NCBI GenBank assembly: GCA_963696075.1
Contig: CAVOJD010000015.1
Location: 248,001 to 312,000, forward strand
Direction of reading: 5' to 3'
DNA length: 64,000 nt
From: CAJQQK01 sp963696075
GTDB lineage: Bacteria > Pseudomonadota > Alphaproteobacteria > Rhizobiales > Hyphomicrobiaceae
Below, one piece after another: positions 33,832-42,191 of this stretch; positions within the stretch are counted from its first letter, which is position 1; each line of letters opens with the position of its first letter. A program made the translations under genes and the position numbers. Under the pieces are notes generated by a model. It did no database searches, was not told the DNA's origin, and saw only the letters and a list, made by a program, of their open reading frames with translations.

Positions 33832-35964
33832 TCAGGCCAGTTCCGCCAGAACGCACTTCAAGATGCCATAGTCGAAGCGGCCGTCGAGGGCCTGGTGGGC
33901 GGGGCCGAGGCGGCCGGATTCGAGCGTGCCGGTTTTCTCGAAGGCGGCGTGGATTTCGTCGAGGTCGCCGGCCTCGATGTCGAGGACGTCGTCGCTGGTG
34001 ATGAGGCCTGCTTCGATGGCTTCGGCGAGATGGCCGTAGACGGTGGAGACCTCGAGGCCGCGCGCGGCTGCGATTGCGTCAGCATCCTTGCCCTCAAGCA
34101 GGAGGGCAAGCGACTGATTGACGGTCGCGGAGAGGCGGTTTTGCAGGCGCGGCTCGCTCGTAAAGCTTGCGATGGTTGAGAGCAGGGCTGCGCCGTAGCG
34201 CTGGATCTTTGCCGCACCAAGGCCGGTGATCGCGGTCAAATCGTCCGGGCTTGCCGGTTTTGTTGCTGCGAGTTCGGCCAGCGTGCGGTCGTGGCAGATC
34301 ACGTAAGGCGGCACCTTGGCCTTGGCGGCAAGTTCGCGGCGCAGCGATTTCAAGGCATCGAAGAGACCCTGGTCGCCGGCCGGCACCTCGACGGCCTGGC
34401 GGGTGCCGCGTTTGGATTTGGTGGCCTTTTCGGACTTCGGCCGGGTGCGGACCTCGAAACTCGTCTCACCGCGCAGAAGGGGGCGGGCGGGATCGGCGAG
34501 GACGAGCGTGCCGTGGCCTTCGTCGTCGGGTGCGATGAAGCCGGCGGCAAGAAGCTGGCGAAAGAGGCGGCGCCAGCCGGCGGCGTCATATTCGGTGCCG
34601 ATGCCGAAGACGGAGAGGCGGTCGTGGCCGTTCTGTTCAATGCGTGGGTTGGTTTTGCCTTTGAGGACATCGACGACGTAGGTGACGCCGAAGCGCTCAC
34701 CGGTGCGATAGACGGCGGATAGAGCTTTTTGCGCGACCACGGTGCCGTCCTCGGTTTCGGGCGGGGAGAGGCAGTTATCGCAGTTGCCGCATTTACCGGG
34801 ATGGGGCTCGCCGAAATAGGCGAGCAGGGACTGGCGCCGGCAGCTTGCCGTTTCGCACAGGGCAATCAGGGCGTCGAGGCGGTTCTTCTGGACGCGTTTG
34901 TGGGCGTCGGAGCCGTCGGACTGGTCGATGAAGTGGCGCTGCTGGACGAGGTCCTGGAAGCCATACGCCATCCAGGCGTTGGCGGGGGCGCCGTCGCGGC
35001 CGGCGCGGCCGGTTTCCTGATAATAGGCCTCGACCGACTTTGGCAGGTTGAGGTGGGCAACGAAGCGCACGTCAGGTTTGTCGATGCCCATGCCGAAGGC
35101 GACGGTCGCGACGACGATGAGATCTTCTTCGTTGAGGAAGCGGGTCTGGGCTGCGTGGCGGACATCGGGGGGAAGGCCGGCGTGATAGGCGAGGGCGGGA
35201 CGGCCGCGCTTGGTGAGCCAGGCGGCGGTCTCTTCGGTTGCGCGGCGCGAGAGGCAATAGACGATGCCGGCGTCGTTCGGGTGCTCGGCCTCGATGAATT
35301 GCCAGAGGCGTTCGCGGGTTGCCATCGAGCCGGTCTCGGCGATGGTGTAGCGGATGTTGGGGCGGTCAAAACTTGCGACGAACCGGGCGGCGCGTTCGAG
35401 GTTCAGTTCGGAGGCGATTTCATCGCGGGTGCGGCTGTCGGCGGTCGCGGTCAGGGCGATGCGGGGGATGTCGGGGAAACGGGTGTGGAGGGTGCGCAAC
35501 TGGCGGTATTCAGGGCGGAAGTCGTGGCCCCACTGGGACACGCAGTGGGCCTCGTCGATCGCGAAGAGGGAGATGCGGCCGCGCTCGAGGAAGTTCAACG
35601 TGCGGTCCTGGAGGAGGCGTTCGGGGGCGACGTAGAGGAGCTTGAGGTCGCCTGATTCGAAGCGGCGCTCGATGTCGCGCTGGGCGGCGGGCTCAACGGT
35701 GGAGTTGAGGAAGGCAGCCGACACGCCGACCTCGATCAGCGCGTCGACCTGGTCATGCATCAGGGCGATGAGGGGGGAGACGACGATGGCGGTGCCCTCG
35801 CGCAGGAGGGCTGGGACTTGATAGCAGAGCGACTTGCCGCCGCCTGTCGGCATCAGGACAAGGGCATCGCGGCCGCAGGCGAGCGTCTCGACGATTTCGG
35901 CCTGGGGGCCGCGGAATTCCTTGTAGCCGAAGACCTTGTCGAGGATGGACCGGGCATCATCCAT
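33832..35964 (-). CDS. recQ: ATP-dependent DNA helicase RecQ
   Basis: This 710-residue helicase has the full RecQ set: Walker A MPTGGGKSLCYQ, DEAH box AIDEAHCVSQWGHDFRPEY, TATADSRTRDEI, motif VI ETGRAGRDG, the zinc-binding RQC domain with CGNCDNC, an HRDC domain around 500-590 (GLFDALKSLRRELAAKAKVPPYVICHD), and a C-terminal helix-turn-helix (STVYGHLAEAIEAGLI). It acts in recombination and fork repair. ATG at 35964 (MDDARSILDKVFGY) gives the normal start; the frame stays open 88 codons further upstream without family-like sequence. Confidence 0.95.
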   Translation of the reverse strand: MDDARSILDKVFGYKEFRGPQAEIVETLACGRDALVLMPTGGGKSLCYQVPALLREGTAIVVSPLIALMHDQVDALIEVGVSAAFLNSTVEPAAQRDIERRFESGDLKLLYVAPERLLQDRTLNFLERGRISLFAIDEAHCVSQWGHDFRPEYRQLRTLHTRFPDIPRIALTATADSRTRDEIASELNLERAARFVASFDRPNIRYTIAETGSMATRERLWQFIEAEHPNDAGIVYCLSRRATEETAAWLTKRGRPALAYHAGLPPDVRHAAQTRFLNEEDLIVVATVAFGMGIDKPDVRFVAHLNLPKSVEAYYQETGRAGRDGAPANAWMAYGFQDLVQQRHFIDQSDGSDAHKRVQKNRLDALIALCETASCRRQSLLAYFGEPHPGKCGNCDNCLSPPETEDGTVVAQKALSAVYRTGERFGVTYVVDVLKGKTNPRIEQNGHDRLSVFGIGTEYDAAGWRRLFRQLLAAGFIAPDDEGHGTLVLADPARPLLRGETSFEVRTRPKSEKATKSKRGTRQAVEVPAGDQGLFDALKSLRRELAAKAKVPPYVICHDRTLAELAATKPASPDDLTAITGLGAAKIQRYGAALLSTIASFTSEPRLQNRLSATVNQSLALLLEGKDADAIAAARGLEVSTVYGHLAEAIEAGLITSDDVLDIEAGDLDEIHAAFEKTGTLESGRLGPAHQALDGRFDYGILKCVLAELA

Positions 35965-36627
35965 GATTGTGCCGCCGCCGGGAGGCTGGTGCATTTCGGC
36001 GTGATCGGGTGCATCAAGCGGGAATTCGAGACCGCGGCTAGCGTCGCTCGGCATGAAAACGGTCCTTTGGGTGACCTCGGTTCGGGCGGCATCGGGCGCC
36101 AGAACGTGCGAATGGCCGGATGGCCACCCGGTTGGCGCGGCGGCAATGACGGGTAATGAACATTGGAACTCGTTCGGACGATGCGAGTGCGGGGGCCATG
36201 TCGTCCACCCCAAATCCTGGAAATGCACAGAAGAAGGGGCACCACGAGGGGTGGCAGAAGAGGCTGTGGTGCATTCAGCCAGAGTTCATGTTGGCTGCGC
36301 TAGGGTTCAGGTATCGACGGGGCCATGGTTGGCGGATGGGTGTGGCGAAATCGCCGATATCGATCCAACAATTTGCCGGAGGCGCGCGCACCGCGTGGTT
36401 CGGGCGACTGGAGCATGGCACTAGAGAATAGGGCTTGAGAATAGGGCTGGGCTGGCGGACACGGTTTTGACGGGTTGGCGTGGTCTGGCTCAGAATTAGA
36501 GCGTGGTTCATTCGTGCTGGAGACGCGGGTTTGCGTTGCCGGCATGTTGGAAACAGGTTCGCTGCAGGGTTTGGCCGATCCGCTCAGGTGGTGCGCCGGG
36601 CCTGCGTTAAATGAGATAGAGGGTTGC
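35965..36627. other. Intergenic region between recQ and a small exported protein gene
   Basis: About 660 bases separate the divergent genes. Several frames are open but none has family-like sequence or a good ribosome-binding site. A short direct repeat, GAGAATAGGGCT, occurs twice at 36424-36435 and 36437-36448. The recQ and small-gene promoters must lie here; I cannot place them with confidence. Confidence 0.4.
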
Positions 36628-36918
36628 ATGACTGGTATTGGCAGTAATTTCGGTAAAGCGCTGGCCGCGGTGGCGGTCGCCGGGGGCATTGTGGTTGCCC
36701 AGGTGAGTGCTGCAGGGGCCAGTGCCAACTGTGATTCCTATGCCAAACTGACGGTGCAGCAGGCCAAGCGCAACATTGCGCTCAGGTGTGGTTATTCCGG
36801 TCCCCGGTGGTCGCTCGATGTCAGCCGGCACCGGGCGTGGTGCGCGGAAGTGGGACCGGCGGGCTGGCGTGCGGAACTCAAGGTTCGCGATGAGATGCTT
36901 GCGAAGTGCCAGCGCTGA
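36628..36918 (+). CDS. Small exported protein with four cysteines
   Basis: This 96-residue protein starts at ATG 36628 behind GAGGG. Residues 1-33 form a signal peptide (hydrophobic ALAAVAVAGGIVVA, cleavage near ASA). The mature part reads NCDSYAKLTVQQAK, then RCGYSGPRWSLDVSRHRAWC, then KCQR, giving four Cys that could form two disulfides and a conserved-looking GxRW/H-x-x-WC core. I recall short exported hyphomicrobial proteins with such a C...Q...CG..G.RW...H..WC pattern but no function. Isolated between recQ and the EAL gene. Confidence 0.62.
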   Translation: MTGIGSNFGKALAAVAVAGGIVVAQVSAAGASANCDSYAKLTVQQAKRNIALRCGYSGPRWSLDVSRHRAWCAEVGPAGWRAELKVRDEMLAKCQR

Positions 36919-37423
36919 GGCCGGACGGGTTGAAATCCAGCCGAAACTCAGGTTTCAGCCAACGTTAGATTTTTCCGGCGGGCCGATGCCCGGGCCTTGC
37001 CGATCCTTTTCGCACCGTTGCTGTCGTGTTCTTGTTCGCGGTCGTCGCGCAGGGGGACGCGTTGAACGCGGCGGTGTCGCAAGCGGGCCAACGTTGGCTT
37101 GCAAACGGTTCGGGACAAGGTTGCCAGCACGAGATTCCTGTGAGGTAAGCGGGGCAGCGCCATTGCCGCGCGGGAAAGGCGTGCGACAGTTGTCATCGAC
37201 GAATCGATTCTGGGGGAATTGGTTTGTTCAGCCCGCGGTGCCTCTTGTCGATTTGGTTTGGGTTGGGTTGGGGCAATAGGCTTGTCCGTAAAGTGCGAAT
37301 CCCCCTGAAGTACCAATAGTTGTCGTGCGTTTACCGGCTTGGGCGCTTCGTGAGCGACCTGTCGGGGAATCGAGAGCAGTGCTGCGTTTTCAAGACGTTC
37401 AACCGCCAGGGAACGAGAAGCCA
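36919..37423. other. Intergenic region upstream of the EAL-like gene
   Basis: This 505-base gap holds no ORF with family-like sequence. Short palindromes such as CCAACGTTGG (37090 area) and GAATCGATTC (37200 area) are present. The last 150 bases are G/T-rich and AT-richer than average, and probably contain the promoter of the EAL-like gene. I see no terminator for the small exported protein gene with a clear T-run. Confidence 0.4.
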
Positions 37424-39112
37424 ATGGCTACCGCCGACATCACTCCGGAATCGCGGACGGCAAGCACGTGGAAATTCGAGCGAGACGCTGGGAACAGTGC
37501 GCCAGTCGATGCAGGCGATGACGGGTTCTCGCTGTCCGATGTTTTCGTTGCGATCGCGATCACGATGGTGAGCACGGCGCTGATGATTGCGCTGCTGCAT
37601 CAGACATCACTGCCGGCGATGTCATGCGTGCTGCTGGCGGCGGCGGTTTGGTTCTCGATGATCCTCGGCCATGTGTCGCTGAGGCGCGCGGAGCATCGCC
37701 GGGTCGCGGTCGTATATGATTTCGACGACGATGAAGAGGACGCGCGGGCAGCGCCGACGCTGGGTGAAGATCGCGTCCGGGTGGCGCCGATGGCGCGCAA
37801 GGCGCGTGTGGTGAAAGTGGCAACCGCGAAGCCTGCGCCGATGACGGAGACAAGGCGTGCGGCGCCGGCCAGGCCGCCCAAAGCCCGCACCGGCGGCGAG
37901 GACTCGGATCCGGCGTTGATCCATGATCTTGATCTTGGTGATTTCCGCCCACGCGGAGATACGGCATTCGCGACGCAGGAGCCGTCCTCAATTCAACTCG
38001 ACGCTGACCGGCGCGGGCTCGGGCCGAATGGCGACGATGGTGACGTCAACGCGATGCTCCAGCGACTTGCCAGCGATATCTCCAAGGGTCGAAAGACGGG
38101 GCAGAAGCTTGAAACGAAGCCAGAGCCGAGGCCCGTGTCGGAGCGGCTGCCGCCGAAACTGCCGTCCGGCATGACGGCGGCGGCGGAAGCGCTGCGGACC
38201 GGTGGCGGGCCAGTGCGCGCCAAGCGGGTTGTCAAGCGCGGTGACGCGCCGCCGCCGCTGCCGCCGGCCTTTCCGCCAGCACGGCAGGACGCCCGGCCGA
38301 TGCCGCAAGTCAAGCCGGTTGCCAAGGAGCAGACGGCGGCTGCGCGGCTGGCCGCGGTCGCTGATGCGCTGTCCGACGAGCAGATGGATGTGTTTCTCGA
38401 GACGATCAACGGGCTCGATGATTACCGCGCGCGCCACTATCAGGTCTCCGTCAGGCTGCGGCTCGGCAACGGGGAGACGCTCGACGGCGGGCAGATGATT
38501 TCCGAAACACGGGGCACCGGGCTGCTGGGGCTGATCGAGGCGGTGAAGGTTTCCAGCGCCAAACGGGTTGCCGTGCAGATGATCCGGCGCGGGCGCACGG
38601 GCGAGTTCTTCTCGGTGGTCGATGGGGAAGCGCTGCAGACGGGCCAGTTCAGCGAGGATATGCAGACGATCGTCGGCGGTGATCCGGCGCTGGCATCGCG
38701 GCTGGTGCTGTCGTTCTCGCAGGCCGATGCACGGATGTTCACGCCGGCGCAGTGGGAAAGCCTGCGCGATATTGCTGATCTCGGGTTCCGGTTCGCGATC
38801 GAGGATATCACGGACCTCGATATGGATTTCGAGCTGTTGGCGAGCAATGGATTTGCGTTTGCCAAGCTCGATGCCGAGGTTTTCCTCGATGGACTGCCGA
38901 TCGAAAGCGGGCGTGTGCCGGCGGCCGATATCTGCCGGTATCTGTCGGGAGCCGGCCTGGCACTGATCGTCAGTCGCATCGGGGATGAGACGACACGCGC
39001 GAAGATCATGGGCTTTGGAGCTCTGTTCGGGCAGGGGCCGTTGTTCGGCTCGCCGCGGCCGGTGCGCCAGGACGTGTTGCGCCAGGGCGAGGCGCAGACG
39101 ACGGCGGGCTAA
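37424..39112 (+). CDS. Membrane protein with degenerate EAL domain
   Basis: This 562-residue protein has two transmembrane segments (about 38-58 and 66-86), an Asp/Glu-rich and then Ala/Pro/Lys-rich cytoplasmic linker (95-320), and a C-terminal EAL-like domain (about 325-540). The domain keeps the fold pattern (YQVSVRLRLGNGETLDGGQMI, LVLSFSQADA, RFAIEDITDLDMDFELL, FAKLDAEVF), but the EAL triad and DDFG motif are replaced. It is therefore unlikely to hydrolyse cyclic-di-GMP and may bind it or act as a scaffold. ATG at 37424 is preceded by GAGAAG. A terminator follows the gene. Confidence 0.72.
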   Translation: MATADITPESRTASTWKFERDAGNSAPVDAGDDGFSLSDVFVAIAITMVSTALMIALLHQTSLPAMSCVLLAAAVWFSMILGHVSLRRAEHRRVAVVYDFDDDEEDARAAPTLGEDRVRVAPMARKARVVKVATAKPAPMTETRRAAPARPPKARTGGEDSDPALIHDLDLGDFRPRGDTAFATQEPSSIQLDADRRGLGPNGDDGDVNAMLQRLASDISKGRKTGQKLETKPEPRPVSERLPPKLPSGMTAAAEALRTGGGPVRAKRVVKRGDAPPPLPPAFPPARQDARPMPQVKPVAKEQTAAARLAAVADALSDEQMDVFLETINGLDDYRARHYQVSVRLRLGNGETLDGGQMISETRGTGLLGLIEAVKVSSAKRVAVQMIRRGRTGEFFSVVDGEALQTGQFSEDMQTIVGGDPALASRLVLSFSQADARMFTPAQWESLRDIADLGFRFAIEDITDLDMDFELLASNGFAFAKLDAEVFLDGLPIESGRVPAADICRYLSGAGLALIVSRIGDETTRAKIMGFGALFGQGPLFGSPRPVRQDVLRQGEAQTTAG

Positions 39113-39145
39113 ACCTCAGCGGCTAGAGACGAGTTTTGAGACGGC

Positions 39146-39183
39146 AGGGCCGGCCCAGATGATGGCGCCGGCCCTTGCTTTGT
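39146..39183 (+). terminator. Rho-independent terminator after the EAL-like gene
   Basis: AGGGCCGGC (39146-39154) pairs perfectly with GCCGGCCCT (39167-39175) across a 12-base loop, and a T-rich tail TTGCTTTG follows. It lies 34 bases after the EAL-like gene stop. Confidence 0.7.
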
Positions 39184-39266
39184 CAGGACTTAGACAATTA
39201 AGTGCGCGGATCAGCGCGTGGGCGCAATAAGCGCCGGTGCGGCGCGCGGCATTTGAGGGGGACGGC

Positions 39267-40133
39267 ATGGCAGATGGGCGAGCGATACCGATCATCGAGG
39301 GCATGCGGGCGCTCAGCGAAACGAGTGATGCGTGGCTGGTCGATGTCTGGGGCGTGATGCACAACGGGGCGGAAGCGTTTCAAGGGGCCGCCGAGGCGTG
39401 CGCTGCCTTTCGTCGCCAGGGGGGATATGTCGTCCTGCTGACGAATGCGCCGCGGCCGGCGCCAGCGGTGGTTGCCCAGATCACGAAGCTCGGCGTGCCG
39501 CGTGATGCCTATGATGGGGTGCTGTCGTCGGGAGATGTGACGCGGGGGCTGGTTGCCTCGTGGCGTGACAAGCGCATCCACCATATGGGACCCGACCGGG
39601 ACCGAGGGATTTTCGAGGGGCTGGGGATCGATTTTGCGACGTCGATCGAAGCCGACATCGTGGTGTGCACGGGGCTGATCGACGACCTGACGGAGACGCC
39701 GGCGGATTATGCAACGACGCTTGGCGGGTTCCGCCGGCGCAATGTTGCGATGCTGTGCGCCAACCCGGACCTGATGGTCGAGCGGGGGACCAAGAAGGTT
39801 TATTGCGCGGGAGCGCTTGCGGCTGCCTACGAGGCGCTGGGGGGGGATGTGGTCTATGCGGGCAAGCCGCATCTGCCGATCTATGAAATCGCGGAGACTA
39901 TGGTGCGGGACGGGCTTGGCCGTGATGTTGCCAAGGACCGCCTGCTTGCCATCGGCGATGGCCTCAAGACGGATATGGCGGGGGCAGCGGCGGCGGGGTT
40001 GCGCTCGGTGTTCATTGCGTCGGGGCTTCATGTCGAGGGCAAACAGGCGCTGACGCCGGATCTGGTGGGGGAGCTTTTTCGTGACGTTCCCCGGCCCTGG
40101 CCGGTTGCAGCTCTCGATGCCTTGAAATGGTAG
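39267..40133 (+). CDS. HAD-superfamily phosphatase, TIGR01459 (class IIA) type
   Basis: This 288-residue HAD hydrolase has motif I in WLVDVWGVMHNGAEAF, the threonine motif VVLLTNAPRP, a class IIA cap (about 85-200), the Lys region VYAGKPHLPIYEIA and motif III/IV GDGLKTDMAGAAAAG. TIGR01459 proteins are an alphaproteobacterial NagD/CECR5-like group of unknown substrate. ATG at 39267 follows GAGGGGGA. The first motif keeps Asp35 and reads DVW, where the second Asp of canonical DxD is Trp, a family trait as I recall it. Confidence 0.85.
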   Translation: MADGRAIPIIEGMRALSETSDAWLVDVWGVMHNGAEAFQGAAEACAAFRRQGGYVVLLTNAPRPAPAVVAQITKLGVPRDAYDGVLSSGDVTRGLVASWRDKRIHHMGPDRDRGIFEGLGIDFATSIEADIVVCTGLIDDLTETPADYATTLGGFRRRNVAMLCANPDLMVERGTKKVYCAGALAAAYEALGGDVVYAGKPHLPIYEIAETMVRDGLGRDVAKDRLLAIGDGLKTDMAGAAAAGLRSVFIASGLHVEGKQALTPDLVGELFRDVPRPWPVAALDALKW

Positions 40134-40198
40134 GCTCTTGAGGGCCTCGATTGCGGTCGATGGCGATTAGGGCGTGGTCAGTTGGGAGTGATTGAGTG

Positions 40199-40396
40199 AT
40201 GGATTGGGATGAGGCGCGGCCCAAGGCGGGCGGCAATGTGGTCATCGGAGAAAACCTGGAGCGGTTGTCGGTCGGTGAACTCGAGGCGCGGATCGTGGCG
40301 CTGGAAGGGGAGATCGAGCGCGTGCGCGGAGAACTCGAGAAAAAGCGTGCGCATGAAGCTGAGGCGTCGGCCCTGTTCAAGTCCGGTGACAGCTAG
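40199..40396 (+). CDS. DUF1192 family protein
   Basis: This 65-residue protein matches DUF1192: a Pro-containing front, then VIGENLERLSVGELEARIVALEGEIERVRGELEKK, a heptad-like coiled coil, and the end EASALFK. The family is small, alphaproteobacterial and uncharacterised. GTG at 40196 precedes ATG 40199 directly; I use the ATG. It follows the HAD gene by 65 bases on the same strand and precedes the RNA candidate and rcdA. Confidence 0.85.
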   Translation: MDWDEARPKAGGNVVIGENLERLSVGELEARIVALEGEIERVRGELEKKRAHEAEASALFKSGDS

Positions 40397-40479
40397 GTTG
40401 CGAGGGCTTCGGCTCGTCTGGGCGTTAACACGTTCGAGGGCCAAAGGGTGCGTCGGTAATTCTTAAATGGCCAGGGTCG

Positions 40480-40632
40480 GAGATGCGGTCTGTGGTTCAG
40501 ACTTCATTAAGCAAACAACGCCATACTCCTCGATATCCAGACACCTGGATGACGAGTGGCAATTTGCTCCGCTCTGTTTCGACACCTCCCAGACTTACCT
40601 TGAGCCGCCCGATGAGGCGGCTCTTTTTTTGC
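40480..40632 (+). ncRNA. Candidate trans-acting small RNA upstream of rcdA
   Basis: The gap between DUF1192 and rcdA contains three hairpins in a row: GTCTG-TGGTT-CAGAC (40488-40502); a longer one with CTCG and ATCCAG arms around loop ACAC (40529-40556); and a perfect terminator stem. Between the second and third lies an unpaired stretch with ACACCTCCC, complementary to Shine-Dalgarno sequences. This layout, anti-SD pyrimidine stretch then a strong terminator, is typical of alphaproteobacterial regulators such as the alpha-r8 (MmgR/CcnA-like) family as I remember it. The 5' end is a guess. No coding function is seen. Confidence 0.5.
40602..40630 (+). terminator. Strong Rho-independent terminator
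   Basis: GAGCCGCC (40602-40609) pairs perfectly with GGCGGCTC (40616-40623) over a 6-base loop and is followed directly by seven T. It would end either the candidate small RNA or read-through from DUF1192, and it insulates rcdA. Confidence 0.92.
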
Positions 40633-40690
40633 CTGGGAGAGGGGGCAGGCGGCAACGGTCTTACAAAGTTCCCATTTTGGGGCGAAATCT

Positions 40691-40706
40691 TAACCCAACC
40701 GGGTTA
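40691..40706. promoter_or_regulatory. Short palindrome upstream of rcdA
   Basis: TAACCC and GGGTTA form a perfect inverted repeat over four bases, 55 bases ahead of the rcdA start. TTAACC-type half sites are recognised by CtrA in Caulobacter, so a cell-cycle operator is possible; the match is partial and the assignment is tentative. Confidence 0.3.
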
Positions 40707-40760
40707 CAGTGTGAGACTGGATGCCCGTCAATTGGTGAAGCGTTTGTACCAGAGCGAAGC

Positions 40761-41321
40761 ATGAGTAGCAGCGAAGAGCGTATAGTGCCCCCCGGTCAAA
40801 CGGCCGAGACAGTTTCTTTTGGCCGCCGATTTGCGCAGTCGGCGCAGTTCGACGCGATCTTCGATGAGGGAATGCAGCTGGTCGAGCGGGCCGCTGGTTA
40901 TCTCGACGGCGAGGGGCGGACACAGTCGCGCAAGCTGGTTGGGCCGGTGGCGACGAGCTATTCGACGGAGAGCATGCGGCTGACGACGCGGTTGCTCGAG
41001 GTCGCCTCCTGGCTGCTGGTGCAGCGCTCCTACAAGTCGGGCGAGATTTCGCTGGAAGAGGCGGAGCAGCGGCGGCGGCGCATCAAGCTCCGGCCCTCGG
41101 GGCGGCCGTCTCACATCAAATATTTCGATGAACTGCCTGAGACGCTGCGCGAACTTATCGTCACGAGCTTCCAGATTACCGACCGGTTGTTGCAGATCGA
41201 CCGGGCGATGGGGACGGGTGCCGGCGGGCAGGCGATGCCGGCGGTGACGCGCAATCCCGTCGGCGCGCAGATTTCGACGATCCGCTCCGCGTTCAAAGTG
41301 ATCGACGGCGGGCGGTCGTAG
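40761..41321 (+). CDS. rcdA: RcdA-like DUF1465 protein (regulator of CtrA degradation)
   Basis: This 186-residue protein matches DUF1465, the family of Caulobacter RcdA, an adaptor that helps deliver CtrA to ClpXP during the cell cycle. The helical core is seen in FGRRFAQSAQFDAIFDEGMQLVERAAGYLDGEGR, STESMRLTTRLLEVASWLLVQRS and LPETLRELIVTSFQITDRLLQIDRAM. ATG at 40761 fits the family start, though its ribosome-binding site is weak; the frame runs open further upstream through the terminator, which excludes that extension. A palindrome TAACCC-AACC-GGGTTA at 40691-40706 lies 55 bases upstream. Confidence 0.88.
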   Translation: MSSSEERIVPPGQTAETVSFGRRFAQSAQFDAIFDEGMQLVERAAGYLDGEGRTQSRKLVGPVATSYSTESMRLTTRLLEVASWLLVQRSYKSGEISLEEAEQRRRRIKLRPSGRPSHIKYFDELPETLRELIVTSFQITDRLLQIDRAMGTGAGGQAMPAVTRNPVGAQISTIRSAFKVIDGGRS

Positions 41322-41481
41322 AGTTTTCCAGATACTAGGGCTGCTTTTGCGACCTGAGGCTGCGGGCGCGCAAGCGCAAGCTGCGCATCGCGATGATGCG
41401 TTGGCGTGATGCGTCCGGGCGTTGCACGCGGTGAAGCGCCGCCGCTGCGCGGTCGTGTCGATTTCAGGGAACAGGCCCGGC

Positions 41482-41706
41482 TTAGAAGAGGCCGTCGAAC
41501 TTCTTCTTGAAGCGCGAGAGGCGGCCGCCGCGGTCCATCAGGCGCTGGTCACCGCCGGTCCAGGCGGGATGCGTCGTCGGGTCGATGTCGAGCGTCAGCG
41601 TATCGCCGTCGGAGCCGTAGGTGGAATACGTCATGTATTCGGTGCCGTCGGTCATGACCACCTTGATCTGGTGGTAGTCCGGATGCAGATCGGTGTTCTT
41701 TTTCAT
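41482..41706 (-). CDS. rpmE: 50S ribosomal protein L31
   Basis: This 74-residue ribosomal protein begins MKKNTDLHPDYHQIKVVMTD and includes DPTTHPAWTGG and the end RFKKKFDGLF, all typical of alphaproteobacterial L31. It lacks the CxxC zinc motif, so it is the zinc-free form. The ATG at 41706 is unambiguous. It sits on the minus strand between rcdA and the divergent ABC exporter, a conserved arrangement in this group. Confidence 0.96.
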   Translation of the reverse strand: MKKNTDLHPDYHQIKVVMTDGTEYMTYSTYGSDGDTLTLDIDPTTHPAWTGGDQRLMDRGGRLSRFKKKFDGLF

Positions 41707-42191
41707 GAGTTTAAGTCCGTAGGGCTCGACGGGTCGGCGGCGCGCCGGGGATGTCGTTTGGGGCGAGGTTCAGAAGCGATCGCAAGGCATGGCGCGAGCG
41801 CGTTGGACAACGTCGCCGGAGGTCAGGTGAAATTGAAGGGCTGCGTATAACCTGACGGGTGCGCCAACGCAAGGGTTGAGGCACAAATCGGGGGCGGCAA
41901 GGTGCCGGTTTGTTGACGAGCTGCCGGGCGCGGGGGCGGTGGCGCGTTGTGGCTGTGACGGATGGGGGGCGGGAGCCCAAGGTTTTTCTTGCCGGATCAA
42001 GGCTCCAAGGTCATGTTGGCGGCGCTTTCAGGGTGCCGAAAAGGGCTCTGACCGAGCGTGCCGGTGTGGCCTGTGCAACCGGTACGGGTGAAACTTCCGA
42101 CGATCCCAGGGAATGCTCGACAGCGATCCATGAGTTCTCGATAGCGCACGACCAACACTCCAAGCTGAAGACGATCAGCCAATGCAAGCAG
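41707..42191. other. Intergenic region between rpmE and the ABC exporter
   Basis: A 485-base divergent gap. The exporter frame stays open here but its sequence does not resemble any family N-terminus. No hairpin with T-run, repeat or RNA gene is evident; promoters for rpmE and the exporter are expected. Confidence 0.4.

Noticed and set aside
36053..36431. Plus-strand ORFs upstream of the small exported protein gene
   Set aside because: Residue composition is irregular, with no signal peptide, motif or ribosome-binding site; they overlap the opposite-strand recQ upstream region.
40467..40760. Upstream extension of the rcdA reading frame
   Set aside because: It would be translated through a strong Rho-independent terminator and a structured RNA candidate; the DUF1465 family start is at 40761.
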